Notes: generated from the sequence alone by a model not told the origin. A stretch of 33,974 bases of DNA from an uncultured Muribaculaceae bacterium (GCA_910585755.1 CAJUFH010000030.1:1-33974), one strand, 5' to 3'. Numbered from the stretch's first letter, positions 24,537 through 33,036 are shown. Numbers and translations: made by a program.

Positions 24537-25082
24537 TTACTTGCTTAGGAGTTTAAGCCGTAGTTGCTTGAGTTCGTTTTTGATGGACGCGTCGAGGCGT
24601 TCCGAGTTGATGCCGACGGTGAAGCCGCCGATCAGCGAGGGGTCGACGGCGGAGGTGTACTCCATCGTGCCGCCGCCGAGGTGCTTGGTGATAAGGTCCT
24701 TGAGGCGCTTTTCCTCTTCTGGGTCGAGGGGCGCGGCGGACGTTACCTTCACCAGGGAGATATTGTTGGCTTTCCGGTAGATGTCGCAGTAGGCGATTGC
24801 GGCTCCGCGGGCTATGTCGAGGCGTCGGTTGCGGGCCAGGAGCTTCAGGAAGTCGGCGAGGACGGGGTCGTCCTTTCCGGCTCCGGCCGCTGTCGCGACG
24901 AGCTGTTCCTTTACGGAGTCGTCGATGAAGGGGTTGTCGAGCGTCTGTTGGAGCTCGGGGTTTTCGCGGAAGCTGTTTTCGAGCGTGGTCATCAGGCGGT
25001 AGAGGCTTTCAGCCTTGCCGCGTTCGGATGCGAACTCGAAGAGCGCTTTCGCGTAGCGTTTCGGAATGAGGCCTTCGTTCAT
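24537..25082 (-). CDS. atpH: ATP synthase delta subunit
   Basis: The peripheral-stalk subunit (OSCP-like) that ties F1 to the b subunits, 181 residues. It begins with the typical IPKRYAKALFEFASERGK and ends with the conserved beta-strand pair around DPSLIGGFTVGINSERLDAS. Lies 39 bases after atpF and 10 before atpA. Confidence 0.94.
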   Translation of the reverse strand: MNEGLIPKRYAKALFEFASERGKAESLYRLMTTLENSFRENPELQQTLDNPFIDDSVKEQLVATAAGAGKDDPVLADFLKLLARNRRLDIARGAAIAYCDIYRKANNISLVKVTSAAPLDPEEEKRLKDLITKHLGGGTMEYTSAVDPSLIGGFTVGINSERLDASIKNELKQLRLKLLSK

Positions 25083-25121
25083 CTTCTCGGTTGCTTAGGG
25101 GTGTGGCCGCTGGGGGGCTTG

Positions 25122-25619
25122 TCAGTTGGTGGTTTCGATTTCGTCGAGGATGGAGTTTACGAGGCGTTTCTGGGCCTGCGAGTCCTTCATCTGGCCGCGT
25201 GTGACGCGGTTCGCGATGTCGAGAGCCACCTGGCTCACCTGGTCGCGGAGGTTCTTCTCGGCCTCGCGGCGGCTCTGCTCGATCGAGACTTTCGCGGCAT
25301 CCATCACTTTCTGCGCCTCGACCTTGGCCTCGTCGTGGGCCTGCTCGATAATCTGCGCCTTCATCTTGTTGGCTTCGGCGATAATGTCGGCCTGCTCGTG
25401 GCGTGCCTTGGCGATTTCCTTGCGGGCCTCCTCCTGGGCGTTGTCGAGCTGCTCTTTCGCGTGCTGGGCATATTCCACGCCCTTGTCGATGAGGTCGGCC
25501 CGACCTTCGATTCCCTTGATGATGTAGGGCCAGGCGAACTTCCACAGGATGAAGAAGAGGATGAGGAACGATACGAACATCCATATCGTCAGGCCGAAGT
25601 CAACTTTGAAAAGTTCCAT
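25122..25619 (-). CDS. atpF: ATP synthase b subunit
   Basis: The membrane-anchored peripheral stalk, 165 residues. A single membrane helix (about 10-34: LTIWMFVSFLILFFILWKFA) is followed by a long charged helix rich in Ala, Glu, Lys and Arg that would form the right-handed dimer. Only one b gene is present, so the stalk is a homodimer. A 186-base gap with strong hairpins separates it from atpE, in contrast to the tight spacing further on. Confidence 0.94.
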   Translation of the reverse strand: MELFKVDFGLTIWMFVSFLILFFILWKFAWPYIIKGIEGRADLIDKGVEYAQHAKEQLDNAQEEARKEIAKARHEQADIIAEANKMKAQIIEQAHDEAKVEAQKVMDAAKVSIEQSRREAEKNLRDQVSQVALDIANRVTRGQMKDSQAQKRLVNSILDEIETTN

Positions 25620-25753
25620 AGAATCTCTGCGTTTATCGACCGCGCCGTCGTTGGGCGGTCAGGAGGTATTTTAAAGAGAGGTTTTGGCGGTTGTGGTGGT
25701 GATGTTTTTGCCGGAGTCCGTCGTCGCGGAGCGGGGTGTTCCCGGCTTTGCCG

Positions 25754-25768
25754 CGCGGCAGCGCCGCG
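25754..25768 (-). other. Small hairpin in the atpE-atpF gap
   Basis: A perfect 6-base stem CGCGGC/GCCGCG with loop AGC. It is the second strong fold in the atpE-atpF gap. With the hairpin at 25779-25805 it makes this the most structured spacer within the block. Confidence 0.4.
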
Positions 25769-25778
25769 ACCCGGATGG

Positions 25779-25805
25779 GGCAGGGCGCTACCGCGGCGCG
25801 CTGCC
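25779..25805 (-). other. Hairpin directly after the atpE stop codon
   Basis: GGCAG and CTGCC, a mismatch, then GCGC and GCGC around a 7-base loop form a 9-pair stem that touches the atpE stop (25806-25808). No T-run follows on the minus strand. Such a fold protects the 3' end of an atpE message and could help make more c subunit than the other subunits. This role is inference. Confidence 0.5.
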
Positions 25806-26051
25806 TTATACGAAGAGGGCCAGGATGCAGACGATGACTGCGAAGAGGGCGACACCCTCGATGAGGGCCGCGATCACGATCATGTTGGAGCGGATGTCGC
25901 CTGCGGCCTCGGGCTGGCGGGCGATGGCTTCCATGGCAGACGCGCCGATTTTGCCGATACCGATACCGGCACCGATGGCTGCGATGGCGGCGCCGACGGA
26001 GGCACCAAGACCTAAGAGAGCATCAACTGCTGCTAAAATCATTGCTAACAT
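25806..26051 (-). CDS. atpE: ATP synthase c subunit (proteolipid ring)
   Basis: The rotor ring subunit, 81 residues in two membrane helices joined by the family loop ARQPE (44-48). The ion-binding carboxylate is Glu65 in AALIEGVALFAVIV. The Na+ signature seen in Ilyobacter-type rings (a Gln in the first helix and Glu-Ser/Thr in the second) is missing: the first-helix position is Ile within GIGIGKIG, and Glu65 is followed by Gly. This points to proton coupling. An alternative start at the second Met (codon 4) is possible. Lies 63 bases after atpB. Confidence 0.95.
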   Translation of the reverse strand: MLAMILAAVDALLGLGASVGAAIAAIGAGIGIGKIGASAMEAIARQPEAAGDIRSNMIVIAALIEGVALFAVIVCILALFV

Positions 26052-26114
26052 AACGGTTGGTTTTTATGAGGTTTGAATTATATTTCTTTGTTTTTCCCGA
26101 TTGTTGTCGGTTTT

Positions 26115-27248
26115 TCAGGCGGCTTCGGCCGCGGGTTTATGGGTTTCGTGCTTCTCGTGGGCGCCGTGCTCACCCTCTTCCTGCGCGAGGGCTATGAAGA
26201 TGGTAGAGAGCATCGTGAAGACGTAGGCCTGGATGAAGCTGACAAGCACGTCGATCATCAGCATGAACACCGAGAAGGCTACCGAGATAACGGCGGTGCC
26301 GGATGCCACGGCGTAGCCCATCGCGGCGAAGATGAAGATGAGCATCGTCAGTATCAGCACAATCATGTGGCCGCCCATCATGTTGGCGAACAGACGGACT
26401 GTCAGCGCGGCGGGCTTGGTGAAGATGCCGAACACCTCGATTACCTGCATGATGGGTATCGGGAATTTCAGCCAGAGGGGAACGTCGGGCCAGAAGATTT
26501 CCTTCCAGTAATGCTTCGTTCCGTAGAAGTTCGTGATGAAGAAGGTGAAGAGGGCCAGGACGAGCGTGATAGCGATGTTGCCGGTGACGTTGGCGCCGCC
26601 GGGGAACACGACAATCAGGCCCAGGAGGTTCATGAAGAAGATGAAGAAGAAGACCGTCAGCAGGTAGGGGGCGAACTTGGGCGCCTTGTTCTTGAGGGTC
26701 GACTTTATCACTCCGTTATAGATGAATTCGACGAGGAACTCCGTGATGCCGTTGAGCTTGCGCGGAGCCTTGTAGGGGTTCTTCTTGTTCCAGTCGGCGA
26801 GTTTGATCAGCATGAGGATTACGAGGACGCACGCGATCATCAGGGCGCACACGTTCTTGGTAATCGAGATGTCCCAGGGCTTGATTTCCTTGCCGTCGAC
26901 GATTTCGACGACCTTCCCTTTGTAATCCCCCTCGGTCGCGAGCTTGAACACGGCGTTGCCGTCGGTGTAGACTGCTCCGTGCTCGAGGCGGCTCGACGAG
27001 AAGAGGTGGAACCCGTCGGTGCCGTAGACGATTACGGGGAGGGGTATGCGCTTGTGGTGGTTGAACGGCACTTCCCAGCCGTAGCCGTCGCCGAGGTGCT
27101 CGAAGATTATTTCCTTGAGGTCGGGCTTCTCTTCGGCGGTTTCCTCGCGGGTCTGGTCGAGCGCTTGTTCGACGGCCTGTTCAGCCGGCTCGGCCGCCAA
27201 GGGGAGCCAGGCGGCAAGCAGGGCGAATATCAAAAGGAGTTTCTTCAT
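26115..27248 (-). CDS. atpB: ATP synthase a subunit with an N-terminal extension
   Basis: The stator channel subunit, 377 residues. The essential arginine is Arg285 in TKPAALTVRLFANMMGGH, and the last helix pair ends with SFIQAYVFTMLSTIFIALAQ. Compared with E. coli (271 residues) the protein has about 110 extra N-terminal residues: a signal-peptide-like segment (1-19), an acidic linker (20-50) and a beta-rich, apparently periplasmic part (50-125). Long a subunits of this kind are typical of Bacteroidota. It ends in a His-rich tail (HGAHEKHETHKP). Confidence 0.95.
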   Translation of the reverse strand: MKKLLLIFALLAAWLPLAAEPAEQAVEQALDQTREETAEEKPDLKEIIFEHLGDGYGWEVPFNHHKRIPLPVIVYGTDGFHLFSSSRLEHGAVYTDGNAVFKLATEGDYKGKVVEIVDGKEIKPWDISITKNVCALMIACVLVILMLIKLADWNKKNPYKAPRKLNGITEFLVEFIYNGVIKSTLKNKAPKFAPYLLTVFFFIFFMNLLGLIVVFPGGANVTGNIAITLVLALFTFFITNFYGTKHYWKEIFWPDVPLWLKFPIPIMQVIEVFGIFTKPAALTVRLFANMMGGHMIVLILTMLIFIFAAMGYAVASGTAVISVAFSVFMLMIDVLVSFIQAYVFTMLSTIFIALAQEEGEHGAHEKHETHKPAAEAA

Positions 27249-27310
27249 TCTCAGGCGCTTTATTGTTGGGTCGTTATCGCATTAAAATTCGGGACCGGGG
27301 TAGAGGGCGG

Positions 27311-27550
27311 TCAGTAGATACACACGGAAACCACGTCGTTGTCGACATCGGCTATGCCACCCTCGACCTCGACTGTGTGGCGCTCGCCGCTGTCGGAGGC
27401 GGTGTAGGCGATCGTCCCCTTTACGAGGGTGGAGACTAACGAGGCATGGCGGGGGAGCACCGTGAACTGCCCCAGCTCGCCTGGGAGGGTCACCGAGCGC
27501 ACTTCCCCTTCAAAGAGGATTTTCTCGGCGGAGATGATTTTCAGTGTCAT
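27311..27550 (-). CDS. atpC: ATP synthase epsilon subunit, short form
   Basis: Only 79 residues against about 138 in E. coli. It contains the N-terminal beta-sandwich (EGEVRSVTLPGELGQFTVLP, then RHASLVSTLVKGTI) and stops before the C-terminal pair of helices. That helix pair is the part that inhibits ATP hydrolysis in many bacteria, so this enzyme should lack epsilon-type inhibition. The stop codon is not a visible frameshift: the spacer to atpB contains no continuation. Short epsilon subunits are known in Bacteroidota. Starts 72 bases after atpD. Confidence 0.92.
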   Translation of the reverse strand: MTLKIISAEKILFEGEVRSVTLPGELGQFTVLPRHASLVSTLVKGTIAYTASDSGERHTVEVEGGIADVDNDVVSVCIY

Positions 27551-27622
27551 TGCTTAACGCGCGTTGGTGGTCGGTTTGATAGCCGGTTGTGTTTCTGTGG
27601 TGGAATCTCTCGGAGGGGGTGG

Positions 27623-29125
27623 TTACTTGACCTCGGCGAGCAGCTTCTTGCCCTTCTCGATAGCCTCGTCGATTGTGCCGACGTTGAGGAAGGCCTGTTC
27701 GGGATACATGTCCATCTCGCCGGAGAGAATCATCTTGAAGCCGCGGATTGTCTCGCTCAGGGGGACCATCACGCCGGGGAGGCCGGTGAACTGCTCGGCG
27801 ACGTGGAAGGGCTGGGAGAGGAAGCGCTGCGCGCGGCGGGCGCGGCTCACAACCAGCTTGTCCTCGTCGGAAAGCTCGTCGACGCCGAGGATGGCGATGA
27901 TGTCCTGGAGCTCGTTGTATTTCTGCAGGAGCTGCTTGACAGCCTGGGCGGTCTCGTAGTGCTCCTGGCCGATGATGTTGGGGTCGACGATTCGCGAGGT
28001 GGATTCCAGGGGATCGACGGCGGGGTAGATGCCCAGCTCGGAGATTTTACGGGAAAGCACCGTTGTCGCGTCAAGGAAGCTGAAGGTTGTAGCGGGCGCG
28101 GGGTCGGTAAGGTCGTCGGCGGGGACGTAGATGGCCTGTACGGAGGTGATGGAGCCGTTCTTGGTCGAGGTGATGCGCTCCTGGAGGGCACCCATCTCGG
28201 AGGCGAGGGTCGGCTGGTAGCCTACAGCGGAGGGCATGCGGCCCAGCAGCGCGGACACCTCGGAACCTGCCTGGGTGAAGCGGAAGATGTTGTCGATGAA
28301 GAGGAGGATGTCCTTGCCGCCGCCGTCCTGGTCGCGGAACTGCTCGGCGACGGTGAGGCCGGAGAGGGCGACGCGCAGACGTGCGCCCGGGGGCTCGTTC
28401 ATCTGGCCGAAGACGAGGGTGGCCTGCGATTCCTTGACCTGTTCCATGTCGACGTCGGCGATGTTCCATTCGCCGCGCTCCATGCCTTCCTCGAACTTCT
28501 TGCCGTATTTCATGACGCCGCTCTCGATCATCTCGCGGAGCAGGTCGTTACCCTCGCGGGTACGCTCGCCGACGCCGGTGAATACCGAGAAGCCGTTGTG
28601 GCCTTTGGCGATGTTGTTGATCAGCTCCTGGATGAGTACCGTCTTGCCTACACCGGCGCCGCCGAAGAGGCCGATTTTGCCTCCCTTGCTGTAAGGCTCG
28701 AGGAAGTCGATCACCTTGATGCCGGTGAAGAGGATTTCGGAGCCGATTGTCAGGTCTTCGAACTCGGGAGCGGGCTGGTGGATCGCGCGGGTGTTGTCGC
28801 GGTTGAGTTCGGGCAGGTTGTCGATGGGGTTTCCGATGACGTTGAGCAGACGCCCCTTTACCTGGTCGCCGGTAGGAACCGAAATCGGCTGGCCGAGAGA
28901 ATCGACGCGGGTTCCGCGCTGGAGGCCGTCGGTACTTTCCATGGCCACGCAGCGCACGGTTTTTTCTCCGACGTGCTGCTCCACTTCGAGAATAAGCTGC
29001 GAGCCGTCGGGGCGGTCAACCTTCAGCGCCGTGAAGATGGGGGGAAGGATGTTATCCTTGCCGTCGAAGGTAACGTCGACCACGGGGCCGATAACCTGGG
29101 CTATTTTTCCGAAATTGTCGCTCAT
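27623..29125 (-). CDS. atpD: ATP synthase beta subunit
   Basis: The catalytic subunit of F1, 500 residues. Walker A is GGAGVGKT (155-162), Walker B is in DILLFIDNIFRF, the catalytic glutamate lies in GVGERTREGNDL, and the family signature reads PAVDPLESTSR. The first gene of the atp cassette, 63 bases after nuoH and without a recognisable promoter between them. The atpD-atpC-first order is the Bacteroidota arrangement, unlike the BEFHAGDC order of E. coli. Confidence 0.98.
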   Translation of the reverse strand: MSDNFGKIAQVIGPVVDVTFDGKDNILPPIFTALKVDRPDGSQLILEVEQHVGEKTVRCVAMESTDGLQRGTRVDSLGQPISVPTGDQVKGRLLNVIGNPIDNLPELNRDNTRAIHQPAPEFEDLTIGSEILFTGIKVIDFLEPYSKGGKIGLFGGAGVGKTVLIQELINNIAKGHNGFSVFTGVGERTREGNDLLREMIESGVMKYGKKFEEGMERGEWNIADVDMEQVKESQATLVFGQMNEPPGARLRVALSGLTVAEQFRDQDGGGKDILLFIDNIFRFTQAGSEVSALLGRMPSAVGYQPTLASEMGALQERITSTKNGSITSVQAIYVPADDLTDPAPATTFSFLDATTVLSRKISELGIYPAVDPLESTSRIVDPNIIGQEHYETAQAVKQLLQKYNELQDIIAILGVDELSDEDKLVVSRARRAQRFLSQPFHVAEQFTGLPGVMVPLSETIRGFKMILSGEMDMYPEQAFLNVGTIDEAIEKGKKLLAEVK

Positions 29126-29188
29126 TTTATTAGGAGTGATTTGTGAGTTTGTTAGCTTTAAGGTATGGAGAGAGGCGGGTCAGGAGGT

Positions 29189-30289
29189 TCAGTTTGCTCC
29201 GAAATACCAGCCCTGGATGACGATGATTACCATCAGCACCAGGTTGACGAGGTTGATCGGGAGGAGGTACTTCCATTCGAGGCTCAGGAGCTGGTCGATA
29301 CGGAGGCGGGGGTAGGTCCACTTGAACCAGATGATGATGAATGACAGGAGGATGGCCTTGCCGATGAACCATACGACCGAGGGGATGTAGCCCATGATTT
29401 CGTTGAAGCCGTCCCATCCGGCGATGCGGAGGGGCATCCAGCCGCCGAAGAACATCAGGGTAGCCACGCCCGAAACGATGAAGAGGTTGAGGTACTCGGC
29501 GAGGTAGAAGAATCCGAAGTGGATGCCGGAGTACTCGGTATGGTATCCGGCGGTCAGCTCGCTTTCAGCCTCGGGGAGGTCGAACGGGCCGCGGTTGGTT
29601 TCGGCGGTGCCGGCGATCATATAGATTATGAAGGCTATGATGGCGGGGATGTGGGCCTTGAAGATGAACCATCCGTCGGCCTGTGCCTCTACCAGGGAGA
29701 CGATGTCCATCGTACCGGCGAAGGCTACCATAGTAAGAATCGACAGCCCTACAGAGAGCTCGTAGCTGACCATCTGGGCGCCGGAACGGAGGGCGCCGAT
29801 GAGGGTGAACTTGTTGTTCGACGACCATCCTGCCAGGAGGATGCCGAGGACGCCGATCGAAGAGCAGGCGATCAGGAAGAAGATTCCGATGTTGAAGTTG
29901 ATGAGCTGCAGGCCGTTACCCCAGGGAAGCACGGCGAAGCAGAGCATCGACGCGATAATCACCAGGTAGGGGGCCAGGGCGAAGAGGAACTTGTCGACGT
30001 GTTTCAGGGAGATAAGCTCCTTGATAAGTATCTTGAACATGTCGGCGCAGCTTTGCAGCAGTCCCCAGTAACCTACGCGGTTGGGACCGAGGCGGCACTG
30101 GAAGTAGGCGCAGATTTTACGCTCGTAGAGGATGTAGAACAGCGCCAGCACGGAGTAGGCGAGAAGCAGGACCACGCCTACCAGCACGCACTCGATTGTG
30201 GTCGAGAGCCACGAGGGGAGCGCGCTGTTGAGCGCCCCGTCGAACCATTGCGCGAATGAGTTGAAGTTGTCTATCGTGTAGTTACTCAT
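29189..30289 (-). CDS. nuoH: Complex I membrane subunit NuoH
   Basis: The quinone-channel subunit that joins the hydrophilic and membrane arms, 366 residues. Family motifs: YKILKELISLKHVDKFLF-like region at 86-105, RGPFDLPEAESELTAGYHTE (the charged loop leading to the quinone site), EYSGIHFGFFYLAEY and the C-terminal FKWTYPRLRIDQLLSL. Eight or nine membrane helices are visible. It is 59 bases after nuoCD. The atp cassette follows it in place of nuoI. Confidence 0.96.
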   Translation of the reverse strand: MSNYTIDNFNSFAQWFDGALNSALPSWLSTTIECVLVGVVLLLAYSVLALFYILYERKICAYFQCRLGPNRVGYWGLLQSCADMFKILIKELISLKHVDKFLFALAPYLVIIASMLCFAVLPWGNGLQLINFNIGIFFLIACSSIGVLGILLAGWSSNNKFTLIGALRSGAQMVSYELSVGLSILTMVAFAGTMDIVSLVEAQADGWFIFKAHIPAIIAFIIYMIAGTAETNRGPFDLPEAESELTAGYHTEYSGIHFGFFYLAEYLNLFIVSGVATLMFFGGWMPLRIAGWDGFNEIMGYIPSVVWFIGKAILLSFIIIWFKWTYPRLRIDQLLSLEWKYLLPINLVNLVLMVIIVIQGWYFGAN

Positions 30290-30348
30290 CTTGTTTCAGT
30301 GAGCTATGATTGGTTTTGAAGTGTGAGTGGCTTGTATTGGGGCGATGT

Positions 30349-31980
30349 TCAGCGGTCCATGTCGGGAACGATGTAGTCCATCGAGCCGCCGATGGTGATG
30401 AGGTCGGCGATTTTCATCCCGGAAGTGATGTGGTCGACGACGGCGGCCGCGGGGAGCGACGGGGTCGCGAGCTTCAGGCGGAAGGGCTTTGTCGAGCCGT
30501 CGCTTTCGATATAGACGCCGAAGAGGCCGCGGCAGCCTTCGACAACCTGGAACCAGTGGCCCTGCGGGAGCTTGAGCACCTTGGGGACCTTGGCGCAGAT
30601 TTCCCCTTCGTCGGGGAGCATTTCCAGGAGCTGCTCGAGGATGGCGGCGCTCTGCTCTACCTCGTCGAGGCGGTTGTTGAAGCGGGCCATGGAGTCACCC
30701 TCCTCGCGCACTACCTGCTCGAATTTCAGTTCGGGGTAGACGGCGTAGGGGTGGGTCTTGCGTACGTCGCACGCCCAGCCGGAGGCGCGGCCCGAGGGGC
30801 CGGTGATGGCGTAGGAGATGGCGTCCTCGCGGGAGAGGATTCCGACACCCTCCATGCGGTTCTTGGCGATTACGTTGCCGGTGAATATCTTCTTGTATTC
30901 CTTGACGTTGGCGGGGATGGTGTCGAGCAGGGCGCGGATGTCCTTCTTGAGGTCGGGGTCCGGCTCTGCCATTACGCCGCCGATGACGTCGTAGTTGAAT
31001 GTCATGCGGGCGCCGCAGGTCTTCTCCATGATGTCGAGGATCTGCTCGCGGACGCGCAGGGTGTAGAAGAGCATCGTCGTAGCCCCGAGGTCCATGCAGA
31101 AGGTGCCCATGAAGAGGCAGTGGGAGGCGATACGCGACAGCTCGTCGAAAATGACGCGGAGAATCTGCGCGCGGCGGGGAACCTCGATGCCGGCGGCCTT
31201 CTCGATGCAGAGGCAGAGGCCGTGGTGGTAGTTGTGGGCCGAGAAATAGTCGAGACGGTCCATGAAGTGGAGCGTCTGCATGTAGGTCAGGTCCTCGCAA
31301 AGTTTTTCAACCCCGCGGTGGATGTAGCCCATGTAGACGTCGATTTTCTTGATGGTCTCGCCGTCGACAGCCGTGCGGAAGCGGAGCACGCCGTGGGTCG
31401 CGGGGTGCTGTGGGCCTATGTTGACAACGAAGTCGTCCTCGCCGAAGACGCGTACCTCCTCGCGCTTGACCGTTCCGTCGGCCTGGCGGGTGTAGGTCTG
31501 GGTGAAGTCGCTCTGGCGCTCGCTGTCGGTCGTCGGGGGATTGAGGGCGGGGTCGGCGTCATAGTCCTTGCGCAGCGGGAATCCCTTCCAGTCGATGCTG
31601 AGGAAGAGGCGGCGCATGTCGGGGTTTCCGGCGAACACGATGCCGTAGAAGTCGTAAACCTCGCGCTCGTAGATGCCGGCGATGCGGTAGAGGTCGGCGA
31701 TCGAGGTAAGGCAGGGGTTGTCGCGGTCCTCGGTCGATACCTTGACGGAGACGAACTCCTTGGTTTTGGTCGAGGTAAGGTAGTAAACGCATCCGAGGGA
31801 GGTCACCCAGTCCATGCCGACGATGGTTACCAGGTAGTCAAACGGGGTTTCAGCGTCGTCGCGGAGCGACTTGACCAGTTCGTGGAGCTTGTTGTCGGGG
31901 ATTTCGACCAGCAGAATCTCCCCCTCGGTCATCTTGGCTTCGGGGAAGGCTTTTGCAATCTTTTCCTGCAGGTTGGCCAT
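30349..31980 (-). CDS. nuoCD: Complex I fused subunit NuoCD
   Basis: A fusion of the NuoC (30 kDa) and NuoD (49 kDa) proteins, 543 residues. Residues 1-145 are NuoC, ending in REVYDFYGIVFAGNPDMRRL and WKGFPLRKDY. A short linker (146-180) leads into NuoD, which starts with VVNIGPQHPATHGVLRF (189-197 core) and ends with the family C-terminus SMDYIVPDMDR. The quinone-site His of the GPQHPATHG loop is present. NuoCD fusions also occur in Enterobacteria. With NuoB and NuoI it forms the connecting module, the peripheral arm of this short complex. 70 bases after nuoB. Confidence 0.97.
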   Translation of the reverse strand: MANLQEKIAKAFPEAKMTEGEILLVEIPDNKLHELVKSLRDDAETPFDYLVTIVGMDWVTSLGCVYYLTSTKTKEFVSVKVSTEDRDNPCLTSIADLYRIAGIYEREVYDFYGIVFAGNPDMRRLFLSIDWKGFPLRKDYDADPALNPPTTDSERQSDFTQTYTRQADGTVKREEVRVFGEDDFVVNIGPQHPATHGVLRFRTAVDGETIKKIDVYMGYIHRGVEKLCEDLTYMQTLHFMDRLDYFSAHNYHHGLCLCIEKAAGIEVPRRAQILRVIFDELSRIASHCLFMGTFCMDLGATTMLFYTLRVREQILDIMEKTCGARMTFNYDVIGGVMAEPDPDLKKDIRALLDTIPANVKEYKKIFTGNVIAKNRMEGVGILSREDAISYAITGPSGRASGWACDVRKTHPYAVYPELKFEQVVREEGDSMARFNNRLDEVEQSAAILEQLLEMLPDEGEICAKVPKVLKLPQGHWFQVVEGCRGLFGVYIESDGSTKPFRLKLATPSLPAAAVVDHITSGMKIADLITIGGSMDYIVPDMDR

Positions 31981-32050
31981 ATTATGGTGTTGAAGTTTTT
32001 AACTTTGTTAGAGGCGTTGTAAGCTGTTGGGGGAATGGAGGGGGCGGGGG

Positions 32051-32668
32051 TCAGTCGTTGCCTTCGAGTTTCTCAGCCTGCTCGAAGAACTCCTTGCGGC
32101 TCTGCTGGCGGTTGACGCCGCCGAAGAAGCGCTCCACCTTGATTTTGCGCGAGAGCTGCATGATGCCGTAAATCATCGCCTCGGGGCGCGGGGGGCATCC
32201 GGGGACGTACACGTCGACGGGCACGATGTCCTCAATGCCCTTGGCGACGTGGTACGACTTGCGGAACGGGCCGCCGGAGATGGCGCATCCGCCGCAGGCG
32301 ATCACGTATTTAGGCTCGGCGAGCTGGTCGTAGAGGCGGCGGAAGACGGGCACCATGCGGTGGACGATCGTGCCGGCGACCATCATGAAGTCGGCCTGGC
32401 GGGGCGACGAGCGGGCCACTTCCCAGCCGAAGCGCGCCATGTCGAAGCGCGCTGCCCCGAGCGACACGAACTCGATGCCGCAGCAGCTTGTGGCGAACGT
32501 CAGGGGCCACAGCGAGTTGGAGCGCCCCCAGTTGATCAGTTTGTCAAGCGAGCCTACAAGCACGTTCGTGCCGTTCTCTCGCAGCTCCTTGACGAGGTTC
32601 TCGATGTATTCGTTGTCCTTCCACGCGTCGTAGGGCATGGACTTGGTGGTAATTTCTTTTACTTCCAT
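32051..32668 (-). CDS. nuoB: Complex I iron-sulfur subunit NuoB
   Basis: Carries cluster N2, the electron donor to quinone, in 205 residues. The ligands are the tandem pair Cys62-Cys63 (TSCCGIEF), Cys128 (ACGGCAISGG) and Cys158 (VPGCPPRPEA). The conserved ARSSPRQADFMMVAGTIVHR is complete. The start ATG lies within the last codons of nuoA (10-base overlap), so the two are translationally coupled. Confidence 0.97.
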   Translation of the reverse strand: MEVKEITTKSMPYDAWKDNEYIENLVKELRENGTNVLVGSLDKLINWGRSNSLWPLTFATSCCGIEFVSLGAARFDMARFGWEVARSSPRQADFMMVAGTIVHRMVPVFRRLYDQLAEPKYVIACGGCAISGGPFRKSYHVAKGIEDIVPVDVYVPGCPPRPEAMIYGIMQLSRKIKVERFFGGVNRQQSRKEFFEQAEKLEGND

Positions 32669-33036
32669 TCAAGGGCTCCTTTCCGCCAGGCATACGCGAG
32701 CCCGAGCACTAAGATTCCGAAAAATACAGCGACGCTGAGCACACCGTCCCAGCCGAGCCCTTGCAGCTTCACTGCCCAGGGGAAGAGGAAAACGGTCTCA
32801 ACGTCGAACATGAGGAAGAGGATCGCGAAGAGGTAGTATCCAACGCTGAAGCGGGTCATTGACGCGCCGCGTGTAGGGATGCCGCACTCGTAGGCCTCAC
32901 CTTTCTGAGGGTTGAAGGAGCGGGGCGAAATCAGCCCGGCGAGCCACAGGGCCAGCGCCACCAGCCCAGCGCCTGTGAGGAGGGCTACTATGGCGAACAC
33001 TGCGGCATCGATACCAAAGATTCCTAATGAGATCAT
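32659..33036 (-). CDS. nuoA: Complex I membrane subunit NuoA
   Basis: The first gene of the block, 125 residues with three membrane helices. Family hallmarks: KGEAYECGIPTRGA with the loop cysteine near the quinone site, then RFSVGYYLFAILFLMFDVE and FLFPWA. The end overlaps nuoB by 10 bases. A -7 box at 33223-33230 would give a leader of about 185 bases. Confidence 0.96.
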   Translation of the reverse strand: MISLGIFGIDAAVFAIVALLTGAGLVALALWLAGLISPRSFNPQKGEAYECGIPTRGASMTRFSVGYYLFAILFLMFDVETVFLFPWAVKLQGLGWDGVLSVAVFFGILVLGLAYAWRKGALEWK

